Source: Vreelandella arcis
GTDB lineage: Bacteria; Pseudomonadota; Gammaproteobacteria; Pseudomonadales; Halomonadaceae
Length of the DNA stretch: 64,000 nucleotides
NCBI RefSeq assembly: GCF_900103865.1
Contig: NZ_FNII01000001.1
Span: forward strand, 186,001-250,000
Direction: 5' to 3'
In this document: positions 56,465-64,000 of the stretch, in pieces
Layout of the letters: each line of letters opens with the position of its first letter
Position numbering within the stretch: position 1 is the stretch's first letter
Notes under the pieces: model-generated
The model's input: only the letters and a program-made list of their open reading frames with translations
Database searches by the model: none
What the model was told of the DNA's origin: nothing
Position numbers and translations under genes: made by a program

Positions 56465-56974
56465 TCACAGGTTGATGGTGCCGTACATGCCGGATTCGTA
56501 GTGCCCTGGAATATTGCAGGCGTATTCAAGGCGCTCGACTTTTTCGGGTGCTGTCCATATCAGCGTTTTGGTTTCACCCGCCCCAATCGTAACCGCAGGC
56601 ATCTGACCACCGTGCTCGCCTTCGGCCATATTATGACCGCCATGGCCACCGTGGCCACCCTCGTGATGACTGCTGCCCATCATATCCTGCATCATTTCCC
56701 GGTGTGCTTCCTGAGCTGCCTTGTCGCCAATCACGAACTCATGCTCTAGATGACCATTGTTGGTGATTTCGAATTGGACAGTTTCGCCCGCGGCGATGCT
56801 CATGTCCTCAGGGTCGAACCACATGTCGCCCGCTTCAACGCTGATGGTGCGTTCAACGTCGGCGTCGTTGGCCACACCATGGCCGCCGCTGTGCTCGCCT
56901 GAAGCCCCAGCGGTGGCAACCATGCCTGTCATGGCAATGGCAAAAAGGGCTAACGTCATGGATGTGTTACGCAT
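56465..56974 (-). CDS. Exported cupredoxin with His/Met-rich insert
   Basis: A periplasmic blue-copper-type protein of 169 residues with a signal peptide ending AGA. Copper ligands are H in GHLEHEF and C, H and M in ACNIPGHYESGM. Between strands lies an unusual insert (about 95-125) rich in methionine and histidine (MMQDMMGSSHHEGG, then HGGHGGHN), likely an extra copper-binding loop. It heads the minus-strand operon cupredoxin-regulator-kinase-copA-copB. Copper capture or delivery is the probable role. Confidence 0.9.
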   Translation of the reverse strand: MRNTSMTLALFAIAMTGMVATAGASGEHSGGHGVANDADVERTISVEAGDMWFDPEDMSIAAGETVQFEITNNGHLEHEFVIGDKAAQEAHREMMQDMMGSSHHEGGHGGHGGHNMAEGEHGGQMPAVTIGAGETKTLIWTAPEKVERLEYACNIPGHYESGMYGTINL

Positions 56975-57105
56975 AGTGGATAGTCTCGCAAAGAGGGTTT
57001 AAAAAACTGACAAGGTGTTTATAAGCTACCAACCTGAAATGAGCCTGAACCCAACGGGGCGATATTGATCTGCGTCAAACAATACGCGGCGTTCACTGCC
57101 TTCGC

Positions 57106-57137
57106 TTGACCTTGGGGTAACCCATAGGTTGTAAGCT
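57106..57137 (+). promoter_or_regulatory. MerR/CueR-like promoter
   Basis: A -35 box TTGACC (57106-57111) and -10 TAAGCT (57132-57137) are separated by a long 20-base spacer. The spacer holds a dyad with arms ACCTTGGG and CCCATAGGT. Overlong spacers with such dyads are the hallmark of MerR-family activators such as CueR. It drives the small membrane peptide and DUF411 genes. The activator gene is not in this window. Confidence 0.6.
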
Positions 57138-57178
57138 TTTAACGAACATGTTCATCACGCTATTGTCAGGAGGCTATC

Positions 57179-57313
57179 ATGATGAATGCAGATTGTTTCG
57201 CGCTAATGGGTTCAATGGGCTGGTTGGGCTGGCTCATGCCGCTCACAATTTTGCTGCTCGCCGGGTTGGGTATCGCCTCGCTGGCCAAATACCTGTTCAG
57301 CCGGGCTAATTGA
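57179..57313 (+). CDS. 44-residue membrane peptide in the copper region
   Basis: A short gene starting ATGATG with AGGAGG five bases upstream and ending at TGA 57313. The product has a cysteine near the start (MMNADCFALMG), one strongly hydrophobic helix (about 15-36) and a basic end (KYLFSRAN). It lies between a MerR-like promoter and the DUF411 gene, with 28 bases to the latter. I do not recognise a family. The strong ribosome site and promoter make it likely to be translated. A role in copper handling is inferred from context only. Confidence 0.7.
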   Translation: MMNADCFALMGSMGWLGWLMPLTILLLAGLGIASLAKYLFSRAN

Positions 57314-57341
57314 TCTCGTCGTTACCACTGAGGAAATGCTC

Positions 57342-57788
57342 ATGAATCGAAAAACTGCCTCGCTATGGGTGTCTGGTGTGCTATTGCTGGGCGCCACTAC
57401 GGCGCATGCCGACTTGCCTGACGAAGCCACGCTGTACAAGAACCCCCAGTGTGGCTGCTGCGATGGCTATGCTCGACACCTGGAGGAACTGGGGATCGAT
57501 GTCACCATTGTGGATAACGTTGAGCTGGGCGACATCAAGCTGCAGGCGGGCGTGCCCTATGGCCTGGGCTCATGCCACACCATCGAAATCGGCGAGTATT
57601 GGATTGAGGGGCACGTGCCGATGGAAGCCGTCACCAAGCTGTTTGAAGACCAGCCCGATGTCGGTGGCATTGGTCTGGCCGGTATGCCCATCGGCACGCC
57701 AGGCATGCCAGGGCCGCAGGCAGAGCCCTACAACGTCTACGCGTTTAGCGACCAAGAAAACGAGCCGTTTATGACGCTTGAGCCGTGA
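57342..57788 (+). CDS. DUF411 exported metal-binding protein
   Basis: A periplasmic protein of 148 residues with a signal peptide ending AHA. The DUF411 core has YKNPQCGCCDGYARHLE, a thioredoxin-like motif with three clustered cysteines, and LGSCHTIEI. Members occur with copper resistance genes and probably bind Cu(I). GAGGAA gives better spacing for the ATG at 57342 than for the one at 57336. It is co-transcribed with the 44-residue peptide. Confidence 0.88.
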   Translation: MNRKTASLWVSGVLLLGATTAHADLPDEATLYKNPQCGCCDGYARHLEELGIDVTIVDNVELGDIKLQAGVPYGLGSCHTIEIGEYWIEGHVPMEAVTKLFEDQPDVGGIGLAGMPIGTPGMPGPQAEPYNVYAFSDQENEPFMTLEP

Positions 57789-57794
57789 AGTAGG

Positions 57795-58211
57795 CTAGGA
57801 CTTATCCGGCAGCATATAGCTGGCGGTGACGTGTATCACCGGCTTGGTCTCATCGGCGGCAGAGACAATCTGAACTTCGCCGACTGCTAAGCGGCGGCCG
57901 AGCTTGAGCAGTTTGGCATGGGCGATGATGTCGTGATCACCCGATGCTGCGCGTAAAAAGTGGCAGTTCAAGTCGCTGGTCACCGCCATGGGCTCCGGGC
58001 CTATCTGCGCCAGAATGGCCACGTACATCGCCACGTCGGCAAAGCCCATCATGGTGGGCCCGGAAACCCGCGGGCCAGGGCGCAGATGTTCAACGCCAAT
58101 GCTCAGGCGCATGGTGGCGCTCATCTCGCCTACGCTTTCGATCTTGCCTATCCGCTGGGGAAACACTTCGTCTAAAAAGTGTTCTATTTGCTCGGCAGTC
58201 ATTACCGTCAT
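57795..58211 (-). CDS. PaaI-type hotdog-fold thioesterase
   Basis: A 138-residue cytosolic acyl-CoA thioesterase of the 4HBT/PaaI group. The hotdog core has RPGPRVSGPTMMGFADVAMYVA, where the aspartate is the likely catalytic residue, and a second strand set with NCHFLRAA. The substrate is not determinable. GAGGAA eight bases upstream supports the ATG at 58211. It converges on the DUF411 gene with six bases between stops and lies downstream of the glcB terminator. Confidence 0.85.
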   Translation of the reverse strand: MTVMTAEQIEHFLDEVFPQRIGKIESVGEMSATMRLSIGVEHLRPGPRVSGPTMMGFADVAMYVAILAQIGPEPMAVTSDLNCHFLRAASGDHDIIAHAKLLKLGRRLAVGEVQIVSAADETKPVIHVTASYMLPDKS

Positions 58212-58294
58212 TGTTGTTATTCCTCGCTGTTTTTCTTCTAGGCACTGGGCCTGTAGCGCCATCTTCCCTTAACGTTAAGGTAAGTCAGCATAAA

Positions 58295-58327
58295 TAAAAA
58301 AGCCCCAAGGCGCGAGCCTTGGGGCTT
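58295..58327 (-). terminator. Terminator of glcB
   Basis: Read on the minus strand, a perfect 11-bp stem AAGCCCCAAGG / CCTTGGGGCTT (58300-58310 and 58317-58327) with a 6-base loop is followed by a run of Ts. It lies 24 bases after the malate synthase stop. Confidence 0.9.
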
Positions 58328-58350
58328 AGGTGGCCAGTGCGCGATTGCGC

Positions 58351-60525
58351 TTATTTGGCCTTATGCACCTGACGCCACTCGTGGAGTAGCGGTTCGGTGT
58401 AACCCGAAGGCTGTGCGCGGCCTTTGAAGATCAGGTCGGACGCGGCCTTGAACGCGGTAGAGTCTGCAAAGTTAGCGCTCATGGCGGTGTAGGTGGGGTC
58501 GCCGGCGTTCTGCTCGTCGACCACCTTGGCCATGCGCTTGAGGGTTTCTTCCACACGCGGCGCATCGACAATGCCATGGTGCAGCCAGTTGGCAATGTGC
58601 TGGCTGGAAATGCGCAGCGTGGCGCGGTCTTCCATCAGGCCGACGTTGTGGATATCCGGCACCTTCGAGCAGCCGACGCCGTGTTCGACCCAGCGCACTA
58701 CGTAACCCAAGATACCCTGGCAGTTGTTGTCCAGCTCCTGCTGAATCTCGTCATCTGACCAGTTGGCGTTTTCGGCTACCGGCACAGTGAGTAGATCATC
58801 TAAGTAGTCAGGCTCACCCAGCTCTTCCAGCTCGCGCTGAACGTCAGTCACGTTGACCTGGTGGTAGTGCAGCGCGTGCAGCGCCGCGGCTGTCGGCGAG
58901 GGCACCCAAGCGGTGTTAGCGCCGGCTTTTGGATGACCGATCTTCTGCTCGAGCATGTTGTGCATCAAATCGGGCATCGCCCACATGCCTTTACCGATCT
59001 GGGCGCGACCGCGCAGACCACAGGCCAGGCCTACCTGCACGTTGTTCTTCTCGTAGGCGGTAATCCAGGCGGCGCTCTTCATGTCGCCCTTGCGCACCAT
59101 CGGGCCGGCTTCCATGGCGGTGTGCATCTCGTCGCCGGTACGGTCGAGGAAGCCGGTGTTGATAAACACCACGCGCGAGGTAGCCTCGGCGATACTCGCC
59201 TTGAGGTTGACGGTCGTGCGGCGTTCTTCGTCCATGATGCCCATTTTCAGGGTGTCACGGCTCATGCCCAGAATATCTTCCACGCGGCCAAACAGCTCGT
59301 TGGCAAACGCGACTTCTTTAGGTCCGTGCATTTTCGGCTTAACGATATACACCGAGCCGGTACGCGAGTTACGCGGCTGGTCGGCGTCTTTCTTGAGATC
59401 GTGCAACGCCAGCAGCGAGGTCACCACGGCGTCCAGAATGCCTTCCGGCAGCTCATTGCCGTTCTCGTCGAGAATCGCCGGGGTGGTCATCAGGTGGCCG
59501 ACGTTACGCACGAACATCAGCGAACGGCCCGGCAGGGTAACGCTGCTGCCATCGCTGGTTTGCCAGGTACGGTCGGCGTTAAGCTTGCGGGTGAAGGTCT
59601 TGCCGCCCTTGTCGATGTTCTCTTCCAGGTCGCCCTTCATCAGGCCGAGCCAGTTGCTGTACACACCGACCTTGTCTTCCGAGTCCACCGCGGCGACAGA
59701 GTCTTCGCAGTCCATAATCGAGGTCAGTGCCGCTTCGACGACCACGTCCTTAACGCCCGCCGGATCGGTTTTACCGATCGAGTGGTTGGCGTCGATCTGG
59801 ATTTCCAGGTGCAGGCCGTTATTGCCTAGCAGGATCGCATCAGGCGCGGCGGCATCGCCGTTAAAGCCAATCAGCTTGCCCGCGTCTTTCAGGCCGGTTT
59901 CGCGGCCGCCTTCCAGGGTCACGACCAGGTGCTCGTCGCGGATGGCGTACTTCACCGCATCGCGGTGTGAACCGGTCGCCAGTGGTGCCGCGCGATCTAG
60001 CACGCCACGGGCGTAAGCAATGACTTTTTCGCCCCGCTTGGGGTTAAAGCTGGTGCCTTTTTCCGCGCCGTCTTCCTCGGAAATCACGTCAGTGCCGTAG
60101 AGCGCGTCGTAGAGGCTGCCCCAGCGAGCGTTGGCGGCGTTGAGCGCGTACCGCGCGTTGCTCATCGGCACGACCAGCTGTGGGCCTGCCTGGACGGCGA
60201 CTTCGCGGTCAACGTTGGCCGTGGTGGCGCTGACGTTGGCGGGGGCGTCCACCAGGTAGCCGGCGTCTTTCAGGAAGCGCCGATAGCCGGGCATATCGCT
60301 CACCGGGCCGGGGTTTTCGCGGTGCCAGGCATCTAGCTTTTCTTGAAGCACATCACGTTCTTCTAGTAGTTGACGATTTTTGGGCGTTAAATCGTGAAAT
60401 AAAGCATCAACGCCGGCCCAAAAAGCGCTTTCGTCGACGCCGGTACCGGGCAAGGCCTGCTTGCTGATGAAATGATCTAGGTCGGCGGCCACCTGTAAGC
60501 GGTGACGCGTGATACGCTCGTTCAT
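58351..60525 (-). CDS. glcB: Malate synthase G
   Basis: Condenses glyoxylate with acetyl-CoA to malate in the glyoxylate bypass. The 724-residue length is that of the monomeric G form. Landmarks include [11 protein letters not shown], the catalytic-arginine and metal region near [23 protein letters not shown] and the C-terminal [27 protein letters not shown] region, of which GCSKVPD is the clearest part. GGAGAG precedes the ATG. A 25-bp dyad lies 87 to 111 bases upstream, and a strong terminator follows. Confidence 0.97.
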   Translation of the reverse strand: MNERITRHRLQVAADLDHFISKQALPGTGVDESAFWAGVDALFHDLTPKNRQLLEERDVLQEKLDAWHRENPGPVSDMPGYRRFLKDAGYLVDAPANVSATTANVDREVAVQAGPQLVVPMSNARYALNAANARWGSLYDALYGTDVISEEDGAEKGTSFNPKRGEKVIAYARGVLDRAAPLATGSHRDAVKYAIRDEHLVVTLEGGRETGLKDAGKLIGFNGDAAAPDAILLGNNGLHLEIQIDANHSIGKTDPAGVKDVVVEAALTSIMDCEDSVAAVDSEDKVGVYSNWLGLMKGDLEENIDKGGKTFTRKLNADRTWQTSDGSSVTLPGRSLMFVRNVGHLMTTPAILDENGNELPEGILDAVVTSLLALHDLKKDADQPRNSRTGSVYIVKPKMHGPKEVAFANELFGRVEDILGMSRDTLKMGIMDEERRTTVNLKASIAEATSRVVFINTGFLDRTGDEMHTAMEAGPMVRKGDMKSAAWITAYEKNNVQVGLACGLRGRAQIGKGMWAMPDLMHNMLEQKIGHPKAGANTAWVPSPTAAALHALHYHQVNVTDVQRELEELGEPDYLDDLLTVPVAENANWSDDEIQQELDNNCQGILGYVVRWVEHGVGCSKVPDIHNVGLMEDRATLRISSQHIANWLHHGIVDAPRVEETLKRMAKVVDEQNAGDPTYTAMSANFADSTAFKAASDLIFKGRAQPSGYTEPLLHEWRQVHKAK

Positions 60526-60611
60526 AAAGACTCTCCTGTTAGGGTGACCATGACGCCGTGTTGCTCAGCAGATGCACCGTCACAGTCAGAATAAATACGC
60601 ATTTAAAAAAT

Positions 60612-60636
60612 ATTTGTGGAAAATAATTCCACAAAT
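60612..60636. promoter_or_regulatory. 25-bp dyad upstream of glcB
   Basis: ATTTGTGGAA and TTCCACAAAT are perfect 10-base arms separated by AATAA. It lies in the 230-base gap between divergent glcB and a lipase-like gene, nearer glcB. The architecture fits a dimeric repressor of the RpiR or GntR type acting on glyoxylate-bypass genes; the regulator's identity is inference. Confidence 0.65.
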
Positions 60637-60755
60637 GGTTGGGCATGTAAACAGCGTAGACCTTAAAGCGCCTTTATGCTCGACTAAAAGATAAGGAAAC
60701 AAGGCACAGGGCAGCCACTGACCCATTGCCAACGAGCGGTTGAAGGAGAGTAGCC

Positions 60756-61781
60756 ATGCGCGAGTTCGATCATTTAGAGGCACTGTTTCGTCACCATGCT
60801 GGCGACGCAGCACTCTCCCGCTTGGTGCCTGGTGACATCCTTGCCACGGCGATGAATGACTATTTTCAGCATTATGGTCTAGAAACGCTGCGCCATGACA
60901 CTCGCGAGGTGTATGCGGGGTTTATTGATACCGGACGCTTCGCGCTGTGGTGCCAGGTATGGAGCCCACCCAACCCTAGGGGGACTGCCTTCGTCGTCCA
61001 CGGTTATTTTGATCACCTAGGGCTTTACCGGCACTTGCTGGAGCGCCTGTTGGATAAGGGCTGGCGCGTGGTGCTGTGGGATCTACCTGGTCATGGGCTT
61101 TCCAGTGGGGCTCGTGCGGCGATAGATGACTTTGACGACTACCAGCACTGCCTGACGCATGTGCAAACTATCCTGTCCCAGCAGTTGATGGCCCCTGCGC
61201 CCTGGTTGGGTGTCGGGCAAAGTACCGGCGCGGCGATTTTGGCCACCGATGCGCTAAACCGCCGTGACGCAGCAGGCTGGGACGGCTTGGTACTGTTGGC
61301 ACCACTGGTGCGCCCATGGGGCTGGAGCCAGTCGAGCTGGCTGCACCTAATTGCCAGCCCGTTCGTTAAAGCGTTGCCGCGCAAATATAGGGCCAACTCG
61401 ACCGACGAGCAGTTCACCGAATTTTTGCGCGAGCACGACCCCTTGCAGCCCAATCAGCTGAACGTAGCTTGGATCACCGCGATGCGCCGCTGGATTCCAA
61501 GGCTGTTGGCCCGCGATCCGCTGAACTTGTCGGTGCTTATTCTACAGGGTGAGCAAGACGTTACCGTGGACTGGGAGTGGAACTTAGCGATTTTGGAAGA
61601 TAAGTTTCCCGGCGCACAGATATATCGCCATCCAGATGCCCGCCATCACTTGGTCAACGAAGCCGAGCCGATTCGTCGCGCTTTGTTCGACGCCCTGGAT
61701 GCCTTTGTCGATCAAGTGGCCGCTATGCCAGAGGCAAAGCCGTTGGGCGGCGTTATTCCTCATCCCCCGCACCATGATTAA
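60756..61781 (+). CDS. Alpha/beta hydrolase (monoacylglycerol-lipase-like)
   Basis: A soluble serine hydrolase of 341 residues in the S33/lysophospholipase group. The oxyanion region is VVHGYFDHLGLY, the nucleophile elbow is GVGQSTGAAI, the acid is probably in ILQGEQDVTVDWEWN and the histidine in DARHHLVNE. A helical cap (about 185-240) would set lipid specificity. AAGGAGAG precedes the ATG. The gene is divergent from glcB. The substrate is not known. Confidence 0.87.
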   Translation: MREFDHLEALFRHHAGDAALSRLVPGDILATAMNDYFQHYGLETLRHDTREVYAGFIDTGRFALWCQVWSPPNPRGTAFVVHGYFDHLGLYRHLLERLLDKGWRVVLWDLPGHGLSSGARAAIDDFDDYQHCLTHVQTILSQQLMAPAPWLGVGQSTGAAILATDALNRRDAAGWDGLVLLAPLVRPWGWSQSSWLHLIASPFVKALPRKYRANSTDEQFTEFLREHDPLQPNQLNVAWITAMRRWIPRLLARDPLNLSVLILQGEQDVTVDWEWNLAILEDKFPGAQIYRHPDARHHLVNEAEPIRRALFDALDAFVDQVAAMPEAKPLGGVIPHPPHHD

Positions 61782-61893
61782 TAACTTTTAACTATCAATC
61801 CCTTTAGGTTCTTAAGGGTTAATGCTATCGCCTAGTGCTTGTGCGAAACTGATCATCTACTTAACTTCGCTTCTTTGTGACTAGGATCGTGTG

Positions 61894-62475
61894 ATGACAC
61901 ATAACCCACCGAAAGTGCTGGTATTTGCCGGCAGTGCCCGTGAAGGTTCGCTCAACAAACAGCTTGCCCAACTCGCCACAAGACGTATCGAGGCCCTTGG
62001 CGGCCAAGCCACTTTTATTGATTTAAAAGATTACCCCTGCCCGCTGTTCGACGAAGACATCGAAGCGCAAGGCATGCCCGAGAACGTGCAGAAACTGCGT
62101 GCACTCCTCGCCGAGCACCAAGCCGTTTTTATCGCCTCTCCTGAGTACAACGGCTTTATCACGCCGTTACTCAAAAACACCCTGGATTGGCTGTCCCGCC
62201 CCTATGGCGATACCCCGGGTCTGGGGCTATTTGCCGGTAAATGGGCAGCGCTGGTGGCGGCATCACCCGGTGGACTTGGCGGAATACGTGCCATGCCCCT
62301 AGGCCAGCAGCTTTTAGCCAACTTGAGCCTGACGGTACTGCCGCAGCCGCTTTCACTCCCTCAGGCGGGCAGCGCCTTCACCGATGGCGGCACGCTAAAG
62401 GATGAGGCGACGGCGAGCAAGCTAGATGCCCTCTGTCAGCGCCTGGTGGATCGCCTCGCGCAAACCCACCGCTAA
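61894..62475 (+). CDS. NADPH-dependent FMN reductase family protein
   Basis: A flavodoxin-fold oxidoreductase of 193 residues. VFAGSAREGSLNKQLA binds the FMN phosphate, and SPEYNGFITPLLKNTLDWLSR is the classic flavin-site and dimer motif. Members reduce quinones, chromate or azo compounds. AGGA eight bases upstream supports the ATG at 61894 (a GTG lies one codon earlier). The stop overlaps the end of the convergent comM by four bases. Confidence 0.92.
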   Translation: MTHNPPKVLVFAGSAREGSLNKQLAQLATRRIEALGGQATFIDLKDYPCPLFDEDIEAQGMPENVQKLRALLAEHQAVFIASPEYNGFITPLLKNTLDWLSRPYGDTPGLGLFAGKWAALVAASPGGLGGIRAMPLGQQLLANLSLTVLPQPLSLPQAGSAFTDGGTLKDEATASKLDALCQRLVDRLAQTHR

Positions 62476-63980
62476 GCGCCTTTCAACAACCGATCCAGTT
62501 GCCGGTAGCCGATGGCTTCGATCAAGTGCGGTTGGGTGGGTTTGGGCACGCCCTGTAAGTCGGCCAGCGTCAGCGCGACGCGCAGCACGCGGTGGTAGGC
62601 GCGGGCGGAGAGCTTTAGCTTTTCCAGCACATCGGCGAGCCAGGCGCGCTCTTCGTCGTTTAGAGCGCAGGCGCTTTCCAGCGCCTTGCCGCTGAGTTCG
62701 CTGTTGAGCGCGCCACGAGCCATCTGGCGTTCGCGGGCGGCCATTACGCGCTTGCGCACGGCTGCTGATGATTCGCCCTGGGTCTGGGCGGTGAGTTGTT
62801 CCGGTGGTAGCGCGGGCACTTCCACCTGTAGATCGATGCGGTCTAATAGCGGCCCGGAGAGCCGTGCCTGATAGCGCTGAATCTGGCTGGCGGTACACTG
62901 GCAGCGCTGGCGGGGGTCGCCCAGATGCCCGCAGGGGCAGGGGTTCATCGCGGCCACCAACTGAAACTGAGCGGGGTAGCGGCGTTCGTGGCTGGCGCGG
63001 GCCAGATGGATTTCGCCGGTTTCCAGGGGCTGGCGCAACACTTCCAGGACGCTGCGGGAAAATTCCGGCAATTCATCCAGAAACAGCACGCCATGGTGGG
63101 CCAGCGAGATTTCACCCGGTTTGGGTTTTGAGCCGCCGCCTACCAGGGCAGCGGCGCTGGCGCTATGGTGGGGCTGGCGGAACGGGCGCTGCCCCCAATC
63201 GGCGTTCAGCGATAGCCCACATACCGAACGCACGGCGGCGACTTCCAGCGCGTGCTCTTCGCTCAGCGGCGGCAAAATGCCGGGCAGGCGGCTGGCGAGC
63301 ATGGTCTTGCCGGTGCCTGGAGGGCCTGCGAAAAGCAGATTATGACCGCCGGCGGCGGCGACTTCCAAGGCGCGCCGGGCTTGCTGCTGGCCGCGAACGT
63401 CGGCCAGGTCGGCCATGGGCTCGGTGGTTTTCACCGACGCCGGTAGCTGGTGGGGTGGAATTTTTTCCTGGTCGAGCAAATGAGCAACCACTTGCCAAAG
63501 GGAGTCGGCGGGCAGCACTGGTAGGTCGCCGGCTAGTGCCGCTTCATCGGCGCAGTCGCGGGGCACTATCAACGCTTTTTTGGCCCGCCGCGTGGCCAGC
63601 GCAAACGGCAGAATACCGGGCACGGCGCGTAATTTGCCGTCTAGCGCCAATTCGCCTGCGCACTCCATGCCTTCCAGCGCATCAACGGGAATCTGCCCCG
63701 AGGCGGCGAGGATGCCGAGAGCAATGGGCAGATCAAAACGACCGCCCTCTTTAGGTAAATCGGCCGGGGCCAGGTTCAGGGTGATGCGGCGGGTATTGGG
63801 AAAGTCAAAGCCGGCATTGACCAGGGCGCTACGCACCCGTTCGCGGCTTTCTTTTACCGCTGTTTCCGGCAGACCGACGAGCGTCAAGCCGGGCAGGCCG
63901 TTGGCCAAATGTACCTCTACATGTACGGCGGGTGCATCCAGGCCGACCCCGGCCCGTGTCGCCACAATGGCAAGCGTCAT
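62472..63980 (-). CDS. comM: ComM/YifB-type Mg-chelatase-like AAA+ ATPase
   Basis: A hexameric helicase that aids branch migration during natural transformation. The 502-residue protein starts LAIVATRAGVGLDAPAV, has a Lon-protease-like N-terminal domain, Walker A GPPGTGKTMLAS, Walker B GVLFLDELPEF, and a cysteine cluster NPCPCGHLGDPRQRCQC (zinc-finger-like). Length is normal. GAGGGAAC precedes the ATG near the window end. Presence of an intact comM is compatible with natural competence. Confidence 0.95.
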   Translation of the reverse strand: MTLAIVATRAGVGLDAPAVHVEVHLANGLPGLTLVGLPETAVKESRERVRSALVNAGFDFPNTRRITLNLAPADLPKEGGRFDLPIALGILAASGQIPVDALEGMECAGELALDGKLRAVPGILPFALATRRAKKALIVPRDCADEAALAGDLPVLPADSLWQVVAHLLDQEKIPPHQLPASVKTTEPMADLADVRGQQQARRALEVAAAGGHNLLFAGPPGTGKTMLASRLPGILPPLSEEHALEVAAVRSVCGLSLNADWGQRPFRQPHHSASAAALVGGGSKPKPGEISLAHHGVLFLDELPEFSRSVLEVLRQPLETGEIHLARASHERRYPAQFQLVAAMNPCPCGHLGDPRQRCQCTASQIQRYQARLSGPLLDRIDLQVEVPALPPEQLTAQTQGESSAAVRKRVMAARERQMARGALNSELSGKALESACALNDEERAWLADVLEKLKLSARAYHRVLRVALTLADLQGVPKPTQPHLIEAIGYRQLDRLLKGA

Positions 63981-64000
63981 GAGCGTTCCCTCGCTGGTTT

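Noticed and set aside
57008..57021. TGACAA-containing site near the cupredoxin start as a CusR/CopR box
   Set aside because: The second half-site matches poorly, and its placement downstream of a likely -10 box is wrong for an activator.
60586..60813. Minus-strand frame of 75 codons over the glcB/hydrolase gap
   Set aside because: It covers the dyad and promoters and the start of the hydrolase gene, with no recognisable product.

Overview
The window looks like a chromosomal segment of a halophilic gammaproteobacterium of the Halomonas/Vreelandella group. The best markers are a complete TeaABC-TeaD ectoine TRAP transporter locus, which I recognise from Halomonas elongata, and an ectoine hydroxylase gene (ectD). 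The argH-lptM-lysA-dapF-DUF484-xerC-yigB order is typical of gammaproteobacteria. I saw no tRNA, rRNA, CRISPR array, phage or insertion sequence.

Layout. 1-10.1 kb: truncated hemC, a LOV-GGDEF-EAL photoreceptor, the argH-to-yigB operon and engB. 10.4-12.7 kb: cytochrome c4, dsbA and an EEP phosphatase. 12.7-16 kb: a TakP-type TRAP transporter. 16-21.7 kb: thiD, a tandem universal stress protein, a chalcone-isomerase-fold protein, dtd, an ABC-F ATPase and a TIGR02444 protein. 21.8-25.5 kb: teaABCD. 25.6-29 kb: FKBP isomerase, PHB-depolymerase-like enzyme, SCO protein and AEC permease. 29-37.5 kb: an apparent catabolic island (M20 amidohydrolase, DUF1028 protein, Dpp-type ABC importer with a permease-ATPase fusion, FCD regulator) arranged around a 16-bp palindrome. 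37.5-38.05 kb: a tandem duplication encoding two probable Fur-controlled small RNAs. 38.25-42.3 kb: ectD, GST, trmB, thiG, thiS, DUF423. 42.3-58.2 kb: a copper-handling region interrupted by two signalling genes. 58.3-64 kb: malate synthase G, a lipase-like hydrolase, an FMN reductase and comM.

How the genes work together. TeaABC recovers ectoine with TeaD as its stress-protein partner, and EctD hydroxylates ectoine; EctD is an iron enzyme. The two small RNAs immediately upstream of ectD have a Fur-box promoter and can be drawn pairing with the ectD Shine-Dalgarno and start codon. That gives a testable iron-to-compatible-solute link and is the most interesting feature of the window. The copper region combines a CopA-type P-type ATPase, a ferritin-like protein, an APC permease, a glutaredoxin-MauE fusion, a cupredoxin-response regulator-histidine kinase-CopA-CopB operon, and a divergent unit (44-residue membrane peptide plus DUF411 protein) behind a MerR/CueR-like promoter. 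An MHYT-GGDEF-EAL protein lies inside this region. Functions were read from motifs and recalled family knowledge; no searches were run.
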